This document shows positions 32,026 through 41,398 of a stretch of DNA of 64,000 bases, piece after piece. This stretch comes from Mesostigma viride (taxonomy: Eukaryota; Streptophyta; Mesostigmatophyceae; Mesostigmatales; Mesostigmataceae). The stretch covers positions 60,001-124,000 of the forward strand of contig RPFO01000313.1 in assembly GCA_009746045.1 (NCBI GenBank), in the 5' to 3' direction. A program made the position numbers and the translations under genes. Under the pieces are notes generated by a model that had not been told where the DNA came from, ran no database searches, and saw only the letters and a program-made list of their open reading frames with translations. The first letter of the stretch is position 1, and every line of letters begins with the position of its first letter.

Positions 32026-32058
32026 TGCCGAAATCACTAAGGAAGTGAACCGACCCTG

Positions 32059-33369
32059 TACCTCACCGTGTCAGATGCTCGACAGCATGCCCCTCTGTTG
32101 CGCGGGCAGGCCTCTGGCCACTCGCGTTCTGCGGCGTCATATGCACACGCCGGGGCGGGGATGCCTCCGCCGCATTTGAGTACCTCGGTTGACCTGGAGA
32201 GCACGGCTGACAGCACCGGCTATTCTCCTCCGGCGTCCCCTGGTGCCTCTGCAGGTCTCCTCCCCGTGTGGGGTTCCCGTGGTGCTGCCTTGTGTGGCGA
32301 CCTTTCTCATGGCAGTAACACCCCTGCTCCCCCTGGTTTCGGGGGCGATGATGTATTGGATGACGCGCTTTCTTCCTGGCCGGATCAACCTGTCACCAAG
32401 GCTGCACGGATCCACGCCCATCACTCACTTGTCGCCGACCTGTGCTTCGCTGCTGCTTTTCATAGACAGCCTGCGTCCGTGCCCTCCTCTCCCGCTGCCG
32501 CCCTTGCCTCGCCGGAATGGCGCACGGCCATGGAGAGTGAGCTGGCCAGCCTCCAGGAGCACCAGGTTTACGAGCTTCTGCATGTGCGTGATCTTCCGCG
32601 CGGTGCCAAGCTCCTGCCCACCAAGTGGGTCTTCGCCCAGAAAGCTGATGGGCGGTGCAAGGCCCGGTTCGTGTGCAAGGGGTTTGCACAGCGCGAGGGC
32701 ATTGATTTCGGTGAGACTTTCGCTCCCACCGTCCGTGCTGCCACCGTGCGCCTGGGCTTGGCTCGTGCTGGCACTGCTGGCCACCCCATCCGGCAGCTGG
32801 ATGTCCGCACCGCGTTCCTCTATGCTGAGTTGGAGGAGGACGTGTATGTCCTTCCCCCCAAGGGCTTTGAGGAGCGCGACCCCACTGGCCAAACGTACCT
32901 CTGGCGCCTCCGGCGGAGCCTCTATGGGCTCAAACAGGCGCCCCGGAACTGGCACCACACGCTCCGGGACTACCTCATCCATGAGACTGGCGCTGTCCAG
33001 AGCACCACGGACACGTGTCTGTTCCTGTATGTTGGTGGTTTTGCCTTCGTCCATGTCGACGATCTCCTGGTCTCCCACTCCTCGGCGGAGTGGCTATCGC
33101 AGTGGACCCAACGGGTGTCCCAGCGCTTCCAGATCACCGAGACGGATGCCCCCTCCCTCTTTCTGGGGGTCTCCCTGGTCCTCGACCCGCCGGCGCGCAC
33201 AGTTTTTCTGCACCAAGGCCCGTACCTGGAGGCCCTCGCTGAGCGCTTTGGGGTCTCCCCACGGGCGGTGAAGACGCCCATCGTCCCCAACACCCCCCGT
33301 GGTGAGGGGGGGCTTCTCAACGCGGACGACACTCGCGTCTACCAAGCGATCACCGGGGCACTCCTGTAT
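32059..33369 (+). pseudogene. Copia C reverse transcriptase
   Basis: After a Ser/Pro linker the RT reads MESELASLQEHQVYEL, TKWVFAQKADG and KARFVCKGFAQREGIDF. Motif A is LDVRTAFLYAELEEDVYV; then SLYGLKQAPRNWH; the catalytic box is FVHVDDLLVS (HVDD for YVDD); then NTPRGEGG and ITGALLYA. The frame is cut at about 33370 by the MITE-like insert; the RNase H side resumes at 34157. Motifs look intact, but the gene cannot be read through. Confidence 0.88.
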
Positions 33370-33537
33370 GCATTACAATTCGTTCAAGTGGCCCGCCGGA
33401 GCGGCTGTACAATTTTTCCCAGTGAGCGCGCTGCCAAGTGTACTTGTGGGCAAATTTTTAGGTGCCCCGTCACTTCGAGGTACTAAAAATTAGGCTACGG
33501 TACGAATTCAGCGAATTTCAGCGAATTTTCAGTCGAA

Positions 33538-33730
33538 CCAAAGGAAGTGACGGCAACTACCAAAAAGTTTCCGTTACGAATTTTCAGCCCAACACTCGCG
33601 CAAAATGAAGTGACGGCAACTACCAAAAAGTTTCCGTTACGAATTTTCACTCCCACACGTTTGCACAAGAGGAAGTGACGGCAACTACCAAAAAGTTTCC
33701 GTTACGAATTTTCAGTCCCACACTTTGCGC
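33538..33730. repeat. ~65-bp tandem repeat, three copies
   Basis: Unit contains GAAGTGACGGCAACTACCAA and GTTTCCGTTACGAATTTTCA. Confidence 0.85.
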
Positions 33731-34047
33731 AAATTTTAGTAGGGCTGCACGCAAGCTACCTTTCAAAATTTTGCGCTAGTATGGAACGCATTTCATTCGT
33801 CTGGAGGAACGCTGCCCGCCAACTACCCCCGTTCAGAATGTTCCGCCAAAATTTACTTGAGATTTGGAAATCTGAACGTGCGCGCAAATTTTAGTAGGGC
33901 TGCACGCAAGCTACCTTTCAAAATTTTGCGCAAGTATGGAACGCAATTCATTCGTCCGGAGGAATGCTGCTCGTCAACTGCCCCCGTTCAGAAAGTTGCG
34001 CCGAACTTTACTTGAGATTTGGAAATCTGAACGTGCGGTTGGAGTTT
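33725..34047. repeat. ~160-bp tandem duplication
   Basis: Two copies of a unit starting GCGCAAATTTTAGTAGGGCT and ending GAAATCTGAACGTGCG. Confidence 0.85.
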
Positions 34048-34156
34048 CGCGGGGAAACCCAAGTTCCCGAGTAATTCACCAATGACGCGCTTCGAACACT
34101 TGCCCGCTAAAACCTAAGCAGCCGCTCCGGCTGGCCACTTAAACGAAACGGGATGC

Positions 34157-34775
34157 GATGGGATGCACTCGGCCTGACCTGGCATTCGCAGTCAACCTGC
34201 TGACTCAGAATATGAAAAACCCTACTGTAAGCGACCTTGGGCTGGCACGCCGGGTGCTTCAGTACGCGGTACACACCAAGGACCTGGGTCTGTCCTACTC
34301 GGGGCAGGGGGGGCTGGTGGCCTACTCGGATGCCGACTGGGCAAACGATCCTGTGGACCGCAAGTCAATCACTGGCAACGTGGTCATGTACCGCGGTGCT
34401 GCGGTGGAGTGGACCAGTCGCAAGCAGCCCACTCCAGCCCTGTCCACCTGTGAGGCCGAGTACATGGCCCTGTGCGGTGTCACGCAGCAGGTGGTTCCCC
34501 TTCTCACCATCACCAAGGAGTTGGGTGACCCGGCCTCAGGGCCAATTCAGGTGTTTTGCGACAACACTGGTGCTGTGGCTCTGTCACGAGACCCTGTTCA
34601 CCCTCGGCGTACCAAGCACATCGACGTCAAGTACCACTACATTTGCGCGAAGGTCGCGGATGGCACCGTTCAGGTGTCTCACCTTCCTGGGGCAGCGATG
34701 ATCGCCGACATGCTCACCAAGGCACTACCCGAGCCACGTTTTGTGGAGCTCAGACACAAGTTGTTGGGTATTTGA
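34157..34775 (+). pseudogene. Copia C RT C-terminus and RNase H
   Basis: Reads MGCTRPDLAFAVNLL, then RNase H: first Asp in AYSDADWAND, Glu in STCEAEYMAL, Asp in VFCDNTGAVAL, His/Asp in HIDVKYHYI, and the usual LPGAAMIADMLTKALP tail, stop at 34773. All expected residues are present. Continuous with 32059-33369 in the original element. Confidence 0.88.
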
Positions 34776-34910
34776 GTTACTGGCAATTCGTGATGAGACA
34801 ACATAAGGACACACTTGCTAGCCTGTGACAGTGGTCCCATGCTACAGTTCTTTTAAATAGTGAACATTTGTTCTGGCTTGCTCAGTTGAGTTTGTTTTCC
34901 GGCCTGTGTG

Positions 34911-35558
34911 AGTTAGCATTTTGGGCAACCAATATGCTAAGTGGATGCAGTTTGGAAAGACCTTTCCAACGCCGTGCTGACCGCCTGAAACAGACAAGGG
35001 ACGAGAAAGATATGAGGTCCCGAAGTCCTAGCCGTCCGTGGCCGACTAGGGTACAGTCCTCTGGTATAGTGGACAGGACACGTGGCAGGCCGTGCCTGCG
35101 CAGGCTTAGCCTGACTATCACGTGACTGTGGTCCACGTAGGCCAGAGGAGCAGCAGCCTGTGGCTGGTGGAATACAGGACTGGCACAGGTCTGCAAGGAT
35201 ACTAGGCCTTGCAGGCTTGTGACAGGTCCTGTACTTCCTAGGTTGCAGAGTCTAGGCAAATCCAGTTCGTCCTGGCTCTGCACTGATGCCAGTGGACGTT
35301 GTGGATTTGCTTGCATGCCTGCACGTGCCTCGTCACGCCGATGGGAACGAGGAACAACGCAAAGGATATAGCTTGGTCATGGGGGATGACCAGCTATCTT
35401 GGCAAGCACGAACCGAGGCTCCCACATTGGACGTGGAACCGCTCACCGTGGTCGTGGCTTGGTGCACGGGTTAAAAGGTTGCTGCCTTTGCAACTTTGGC
35501 TCATCCCGTTGTGTGGCGCGAGAGACCAGGAACTCACAGTTCTGGCTGTTCGCTAACT
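34911..35558 (+). repeat. 5' LTR of element A
   Basis: Starts AGTTAGCATTTTGGGC, ends TGTTCGCTAACT. Contains TTAAAAGG (about 35471), TATA-like. The 33-base leader begins CGTACTATTGC, with no TGG-type primer site. Confidence 0.9.
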
Positions 35559-35591
35559 CGTACTATTGCATTTCTGTTGTGCAAGGTTTTC

Positions 35592-36740
35592 ATGTCGGCC
35601 GAGGCTCGGGTCGAGACACCTGAGTCATCCCCCGGGCACGAAGCAGTTCCCGAGTTGCCAGCGCGCGAGAACGCGTTTTTCCCCTATTCCCACCCATCCA
35701 ACGCTTCTACGTTTGTGCAGGCCGCCTACGTTGCGAGGGGTCTTGCGGAAGGAGGTTGGGTTGCTGTGTTTGGAAACGCAGCAGGGCCGTCGGCAAACGA
35801 CCCAGTGGTGATGAGGATAAGGGCGACGACGTCGCCAGGGGAGACGGGTCGGGTCTGCACGGAGCGGCTTGTCGCTATTCGCGACGAAATAGCTTCGTTG
35901 ATCTACAGTTTGGAGGTCGCGTACCAGGGCGGGCACGTCACCATTCAGGCGCTGGACTTAGCGCGTGAAACGCTGGGCCAGCTGGTGGCCATTTGTTTAG
36001 GTGGTACCAGATTGTATAACCACTGGGTGGCGACAAGCTCGCTGGGGGAGGGGACCGACGCGTCACATATTATACGGGACGCGCAGACGCGTGAAGCCGA
36101 CAGTCCGTGGGATTCGGCTGAAGTGGTGGCTCAGACGTGTGAGCACCTGGTCAATATCTTGACCCAAGAGGCACGTGGTCACGCCGACCACTGGGTAATC
36201 ACAACACGGCCAGCCGGCATTTGGTCGACCTTGGATACACCGAGGTTGCAAAGCAGGCCGGGGGCGTGTGGGCCAACGGTGACCGTCATCACCGGTCGGG
36301 ACGTCACCGACGAGGATTTTCACAGCGAGTTCGTGGATCGCCCCACGGGCATCATAGCTCGTTCGTCACAGCAGATTGACGAAGGGGACGGCACCAACGA
36401 AGGCTACTCAGCTCGGCGTAGGGCGGAGTTGCATATCCCGTTTGAGCCGGAGCACGACTTCGCTGAGATTGGTCGGGGGTCACGGAACGACAGGCGGGGT
36501 GGTGGCAGTCGGTGGGTCAGGAACCTGCAGTGGTATCGCCGTGGTAGTGCGCCTAGGCTGCCGGTGGAGCAGACACCAGCCGGGAGGCCGGTGAGCCGGG
36601 TATTAGGTCCTTACAACGCGGAGGAGGTCCGCTCAGTTCCGCGCGTGGGGACACCGGTGGCGCGCACAGCGCAGGAGCGTGAGGAGGAGGCCATAGCTGA
36701 GGAACGGCCAGCGGCTTCCTCAGGCAGCACCAGCGCTTGA
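35592..36740 (+). CDS. Element A ORF1, unknown function
   Basis: 382 codons from the first ATG after the LTR. Mixed helical middle (about residues 40-140: FVQAAYVARGLAEGGWVAVFG, ERLVAIRDEIASLIYSLEVAY), Arg-rich near 300-330, acidic/Ser tail. No zinc knuckle or enzyme motif. It takes the same place as the 236-codon ORF0 of element B. It could be a capsid-like or accessory protein. Stop at 36738 lies just before the Gag start in another frame. Confidence 0.6.
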   Translation: MSAEARVETPESSPGHEAVPELPARENAFFPYSHPSNASTFVQAAYVARGLAEGGWVAVFGNAAGPSANDPVVMRIRATTSPGETGRVCTERLVAIRDEIASLIYSLEVAYQGGHVTIQALDLARETLGQLVAICLGGTRLYNHWVATSSLGEGTDASHIIRDAQTREADSPWDSAEVVAQTCEHLVNILTQEARGHADHWVITTRPAGIWSTLDTPRLQSRPGACGPTVTVITGRDVTDEDFHSEFVDRPTGIIARSSQQIDEGDGTNEGYSARRRAELHIPFEPEHDFAEIGRGSRNDRRGGGSRWVRNLQWYRRGSAPRLPVEQTPAGRPVSRVLGPYNAEEVRSVPRVGTPVARTAQEREEEAIAEERPAASSGSTSA

Positions 36741-36793
36741 GCCAGTTTTGCCTTGTCTGTCGCCTGTTTTGTTTTGTCATCCCACTGTATATA

Positions 36794-38149
36794 ATGCCTC
36801 GTGGCAAACCGGGAGACGGCGGCAAGGGCGAAATGGAGGCACCGGCTGGAGCAAGCCAGGAGCCTCGGCAAGGCAAGGAGCAGCTGGTGGGAGAGGCGAT
36901 CCCAGCCAGCGACGGCGATGGGGGAAAGAGACCAGGCGGCAAGAGACGGCATGAAGACGCGGTGGAGGAGGCGCGCAAGGTGCGGGCAACAGGGCCAACG
37001 GACGCGATAACGGTGGCAAATGGGCAACCTGCCGTGGAGAAGCGTAAGAGGGACCCCTCCGCTGACGGCAATGGTAAGAGGCCTCACGTGGATGTGCTCT
37101 CCCCTGTGCCTGCTGGACCAAGTGGTGTTGTTGTTGTGACACCCGCTGTGGTGGAGCCAGTGAAGGCGCTGCCAGGGTCGAGACCTCACATGAGTGCTGT
37201 CACTGTTATGAATGGTCAAAAGCCTCTTAACCCACCACTAGCACAGGAAGCTTTGGACAAGTGGCTTGAGGACATGGAGCTTGTTGTGTGCTCCGTGGAC
37301 CCCACTGTCAACCTAGTGCAAGTGTTTCACTCGTCCACGTGCAACAGGGACTCATCAGAGCGTGTCAGGGAGAAGGCTAGGACTGCTGTCAAGGATAAGC
37401 TAACCTGGGCACAGTTCCTGGAAGGGTTGAGGGAGGAGTTCTCTGACAAAGTTCTCAACCTCACCAACTATTACAAGCATCAGTATGACACCTTTGAGAT
37501 AGTGGGCCCTGTAGCAGAGGAATGGGCTAGGCTCAACCGTATCAGAGACAAGGGGGCCAAGTATGGCTTCATGGTCACAGATAGGGCCTTGGCAGACTAT
37601 TTCCTGGACCGTATGGGTTTGAGTGTGGATGGGAGAAACGGTGCCCGCATGTTTCTTAACCAGACTGATGGCTCCTTGCGTGCTCTGGAGCTTGTAATCC
37701 TCAGCATAAGGAAGCCAGATCCTGCCTGCAAAGCTATCCAGTCCCATGGCAGCAATGCCACCTCCGCTGTGCAGGGCCAAGGTGATGTCCCCGGGTACCC
37801 AGCCCGTGATGGGGCAAGGCCCAACAAGCGTAAGCGCTTCAGGCGCCAGAGGCAGGGGGCTCAGGGTGGCAAGGGTGCAGGTTCCCAAGGAGGGGTTGGG
37901 AGCCAGCAAGCTGGTGGTCAGCAGGGTAAGGGTGGCCAAGGGCAAGGCAAGGGCCAAGCTCAAGGCAACCAGGGCAAGCAGGGTGGACAGTCTCAGGGAG
38001 GCCAGGGGAAGCCTGGCAAGGGTGGGGCTGGGTCTGGGAAGAAGGGTGGGCCATGCTTTGTGTGTGGCAAGGAAGGTCACTGGCGTCGTGAGTGTCCTGA
38101 CAGGAAGGCCAAGCCTGCTGGGGCAGGGGGCCAGTCTGGGCAGCAGTGA
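36794..38149 (+). CDS. Element A Gag with CCHC zinc knuckle
   Basis: 451 codons from ATG (MPRGKPGDGG). N-terminus Lys/Gly-rich and probably disordered to about residue 130. A helical capsid-like core follows (about 150-310: LDKWLEDMELVVCSVDP, VREKARTAVKDKLTWAQFLEGLREEFSD, EEWARLNRIRDKG). Then a Gln-Gly-Lys repeat tail and one knuckle, CFVCGKEGHWRREC. It ends CAG-CAG-TGA; the next codons CTA GCA TCA stay open in the same frame into the integrase ORF, so readthrough of UGA-CUA would make Gag-Pol. Confidence 0.8.
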   Translation: MPRGKPGDGGKGEMEAPAGASQEPRQGKEQLVGEAIPASDGDGGKRPGGKRRHEDAVEEARKVRATGPTDAITVANGQPAVEKRKRDPSADGNGKRPHVDVLSPVPAGPSGVVVVTPAVVEPVKALPGSRPHMSAVTVMNGQKPLNPPLAQEALDKWLEDMELVVCSVDPTVNLVQVFHSSTCNRDSSERVREKARTAVKDKLTWAQFLEGLREEFSDKVLNLTNYYKHQYDTFEIVGPVAEEWARLNRIRDKGAKYGFMVTDRALADYFLDRMGLSVDGRNGARMFLNQTDGSLRALELVILSIRKPDPACKAIQSHGSNATSAVQGQGDVPGYPARDGARPNKRKRFRRQRQGAQGGKGAGSQGGVGSQQAGGQQGKGGQGQGKGQAQGNQGKQGGQSQGGQGKPGKGGAGSGKKGGPCFVCGKEGHWRRECPDRKAKPAGAGGQSGQQ

Positions 38150-39756
38150 CTAGCATCATCCCCTGTAAATAGTCAATCACCCCTTGGGGAAGGTGTGCTG
38201 GATATACATAAGGATGGGGGTGTGCCCCTTGGGCAGCACCAAGGGTGTAAAGATGTTGTTCTTCCACTGGATTGCAATAACAATGCTGCAGCTGAATTCC
38301 CTATGCCTCATGCAGGTGGTGGGTCTCCAGCAGGTGCTGGCCTGGAGGGCCAAGGGACCTTGCTGGAAGGGCCTGGAGCGGTCCAGGGTGCAGGACCTGA
38401 CTTGGGGCGTCAGGACGGCCTGCAGGGAAGCCCTGGAACCTCAGGAGTGGATCATGTGTCCCCACACACGGTTCAGACGTCTCGCCAGGTCAGTACTGAC
38501 AGAGTGCTGAGCTATGCTGAGGCTGGCCATAAGTTGCATCACATGTTTGGGCATTCTGGGCAGGCAGCAATGTTTGCTTGGAAGCTAGGTAGGGAGCCTT
38601 TATGGGAGGCCTGCCAGGCTGCTGCTGAGAACTGTGGTTGCCAGGAGAATGCTGTTCACCCACCTCAGTCCCATGCTAGGGAGCCTGCTAGGGAGCGTGG
38701 CGACATCCAGATGGATATCCAGCATATCAGGGGCTTGTATATATTGGTGGGGGTGGACAGGTTCAGTAGATACAGGCTGATAGACGTTCTGCCTGGTATG
38801 CAGGAGCACCACTTGTTGTTGGGTATGAAGGCCCTGATCCCAGGCTTTGGGGTGTGCAAGAGTGTGCAGGCAGACTTGCAGTTTGACTGTTTGCTCAAGC
38901 ATCAGGACCAGCTGCCTTGTAAGCTGGTAGTAGTCCCCAGGGAGAGTCATGGGCAGCAAGGGGCTGTAGAGAGATCCATACGTGAAGTGAAGACAGTGGT
39001 GCTAGCAGCAGAGTCAGTGCCACTTGTGGCATCTGCCTTAGAGAGGGCAGCCTGGTGTAAGGGGATAGAAGAGCAGCTGAACCACAGGGTTAACTATTAC
39101 TTTGATGGTGTGGCTGTCTCTCCCCTGGCCCTGCAGTATAGCTTGTTGCCTGAGAACGTGGTGCAGGCCAGTCTGAGGAAGGCAGACAGGTTGTTTGCCC
39201 AGCTGAGACGTAAGGACAAGAACTGGAATGTGCTGAGGCCTCAGGTGGGGCTGAAGGTCAGGATGTGGAAGGAACCATCTATTCCAGGCAAGCGGGGGAA
39301 GTGGCAGGATGGGGTTGTCACTCGTGTGGAGGAAGCTAACAGATCTTGCCTGGTGGCTTTGGAAAAGGATCCAAGGCACGTGTACAGGTTGTCCTGGGCT
39401 CATGTCAAGGAGAGAAGGCCACATGCAATCTGGCCTGCAGACGGGCCAGGCCCTCCCAGCTGGGTTGAGGAGCCAGGCCAGAGCCAGGCAGCAGCAGCTA
39501 ACAATCCTCCTGTGGTGGATGATGGTCTGTCCCTACTGGAAGATGACGAGCAGGAGGCTGCTGAAGCAACTGTCACAAGGCCAGAGGGGACGGGGCAGCC
39601 ACCTAAGGCCCGGGGGCCTCTCATGGCGGACGTCATCCGAGCACTCATGCGCAGCAAACATGATCCCAAGATGCCCTCACCAAGCTGGAGGAGAAGGCGG
39701 AGAGGCAGTACCCCCTGCTCCGTGGGCTCATGGGCCCCTTACACGGGCGGCCATAG
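38150..39756 (+). CDS. Element A Pol remnant: integrase, with RNase H scrap
   Basis: Open in the Gag frame from the codon after the Gag UGA; the first codon usually called as start (38195) is GTG, so independent initiation is unlikely. Zinc motif HKLHHMFGH...CGC; catalytic Asp in QMDIQHIRG, Asp in VQADLQFD, Glu in GQQGAVERSIREVK; then a C-terminal domain (GKWQDGVVTRVEEANRSCLVAL). Near 39670 the sequence jumps: SKHDPK is followed out of frame by DALTKLEEKAERQY, homologous to the RNase H end of B (DALTKLVQKAAVQY), ending TAG at 39754. Protease, RT and most RNase H are deleted. In the integrase frame the ORF ends at 39802. Confidence 0.8.
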
Positions 39757-39861
39757 AGACCAGGCCTTGCTTCAGCTTGGGTGTCCCCAGTGGGCTGCTT
39801 GACCAAAGTACCAAGTGGTGACTGGTGCTTACTGGTTGACAGCCGGTCCTTCAGGGTTAGG

Positions 39862-40478
39862 AGTTGTGAGGGTAAGAATGCCACGAATTCCGCCATGGTT
39901 CTTGCAGGAAGTTGCCTTTATTAATAATCAGGAAACACAGACGTAAGTCACGTCACTTCCAAGACTGCACGCAGCACAGACGACAGGGTCGCAGTGCCAA
40001 GAGAACGTGCACGCAAGAACTAGCGTCCCGGTGTGACCAAGTCACTCATATAGCTTACTAGGGACGCGTCCAAGTATTCAGCTGCACTGTCACAGCTGAA
40101 CTGTCAATCAATTGATTACACAGACTCTGGCACGCCTTTGGCGCGCAGATCTATCAATTGTCCATACGGCTAGTCCTGTGGACCTATCCGTACACTAGTC
40201 AGCATCAATTGTCTCATAGGTCCTGGCGCGCTACAGTGCGCCTACCTATCAATTGACCATCAAGTCCTGTACAAGTCCTGTCAACGTCCTGCGGACTATC
40301 AAAGTGACACTTGTACATCCTGTGTCCGTACGCGCCCACAGTGGCGCGCCGGGTACTGTCGGCACAGCCTAGGAAACGTCATAACTTTTACGTTCCTTAA
40401 CCAAATGAGGCGTTCAAGGTGCCGTTGGAAAGAGCGTAACAATCTCTATCCATCTAACGTAAATCCTTTACGTTAACT
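39862..40478 (-). repeat. 3' LTR of element B
   Basis: Preceded in element sense by the purine-rich AAAGAAAAGAAGGGATTGG (RC of 40479-40498), nearly the same polypurine tract as A's AAAAGAAGAAAGGGTTGG (48557-48574). Confidence 0.9.
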
Positions 40479-41398
40479 CCAATCCCTTCTTTTCTTTAGG
40501 GGTCACATCCCCTGCCAGGGACCCTTGAAGTAGCTTGAAATGTCCTTCACTCCAGCTTGAAGCTTGAACAGATGTCTTTAATGGCCAATGCCATTCCCCC
40601 AGCCCTTTCTTTTAAGGAACTGGAAAAGAAACAGATCTGCCACAGGGAAAACCATTTCATGAGAAATGGAGAAAACCTATGGAAGTGGCATTACAGAGTA
40701 CCACCAGATATTAGAAGCACACAAAATTAAATACATACAGGTTAATTCTATGAGGTCTTCTCCAGGAATTAATCCCATCACCTCGGTAGAGCCTCCAGTA
40801 CAATGACCTTCTGGCGGTGAGTTACATTAATCCCAGATACTAATCCCATAAAACCCAGTACATATTCAATATAAGTACAATAAATCCATGACAATTAAAA
40901 TACCACTTGACAAAGTAAGGCGTATTACAATAGTTTGCCTGTCATTCTCTCAACAGGGGTCTATTGGCGCCCGTCTTACGGCGCCCGTCTACTTGCCAGA
41001 TGGTAAACTGCCACAGCAAACAAATGACAAAATGAAACACATAGGCAACAATTAAATCCTGCCCTGGGGAACTAGGGAAGTCTGAACAGGCAAACACCTG
41101 AACAGGCCAGCTTGTAGAAACATAATACCAGGGAATCGAACCCCGCCCTATAAACCCCAGAATAAAGGTTCCCAGACCATTGTGAGAAGTATGTACATGG
41201 TCTGTAATGGACCTGTCAACCTTGTGTAGTCAACAGCATGAACCCCAGCCAAAGCCTGGCTGTATCCTGATTAAGATCAGAGTGAGTGTACCATGGTCCA
41301 TGAGCCTTAGTACAGACTAAAATACAGGTATTATGCCAGTCACAATGCTGACACTACCACACAATCTGCTCTCCAATGCCCTATAACCAGACACCAGC
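40479..41398 (-). other. 3' untranslated region of element B
   Basis: No ORF. Contains a T-arm-like stem-loop on the minus strand (GGGGTTCGATTCCC, 41131-41144) and a duplicated GGCGCCCGTC motif (about 40968-40993), which has a counterpart in A's 3' region (about 48205-48225). Confidence 0.6.

Larger units (their letters stand above)
33370..34156. mobile_element. 0.8-kb MITE-like insertion in copia RT
   Basis: Ends are inverted: TTCGTTCAAGTGGCC and GCCGGAGCGGCTG on the left match their inverse on the right (core 33379-34147). GCAT/ATGC may be the outermost bases; no clear target duplication is seen. It separates ITGALLYA from MGCTRPDLAF of the copia RT, which are adjacent in the family. The interior is two sets of tandem repeats and no ORF. 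Confidence 0.7.

Noticed and set aside
36553-37219. Minus-strand ORFs over element A Gag start
   Set aside because: Antisense shadows; the + strand carries Gag with a zinc knuckle.
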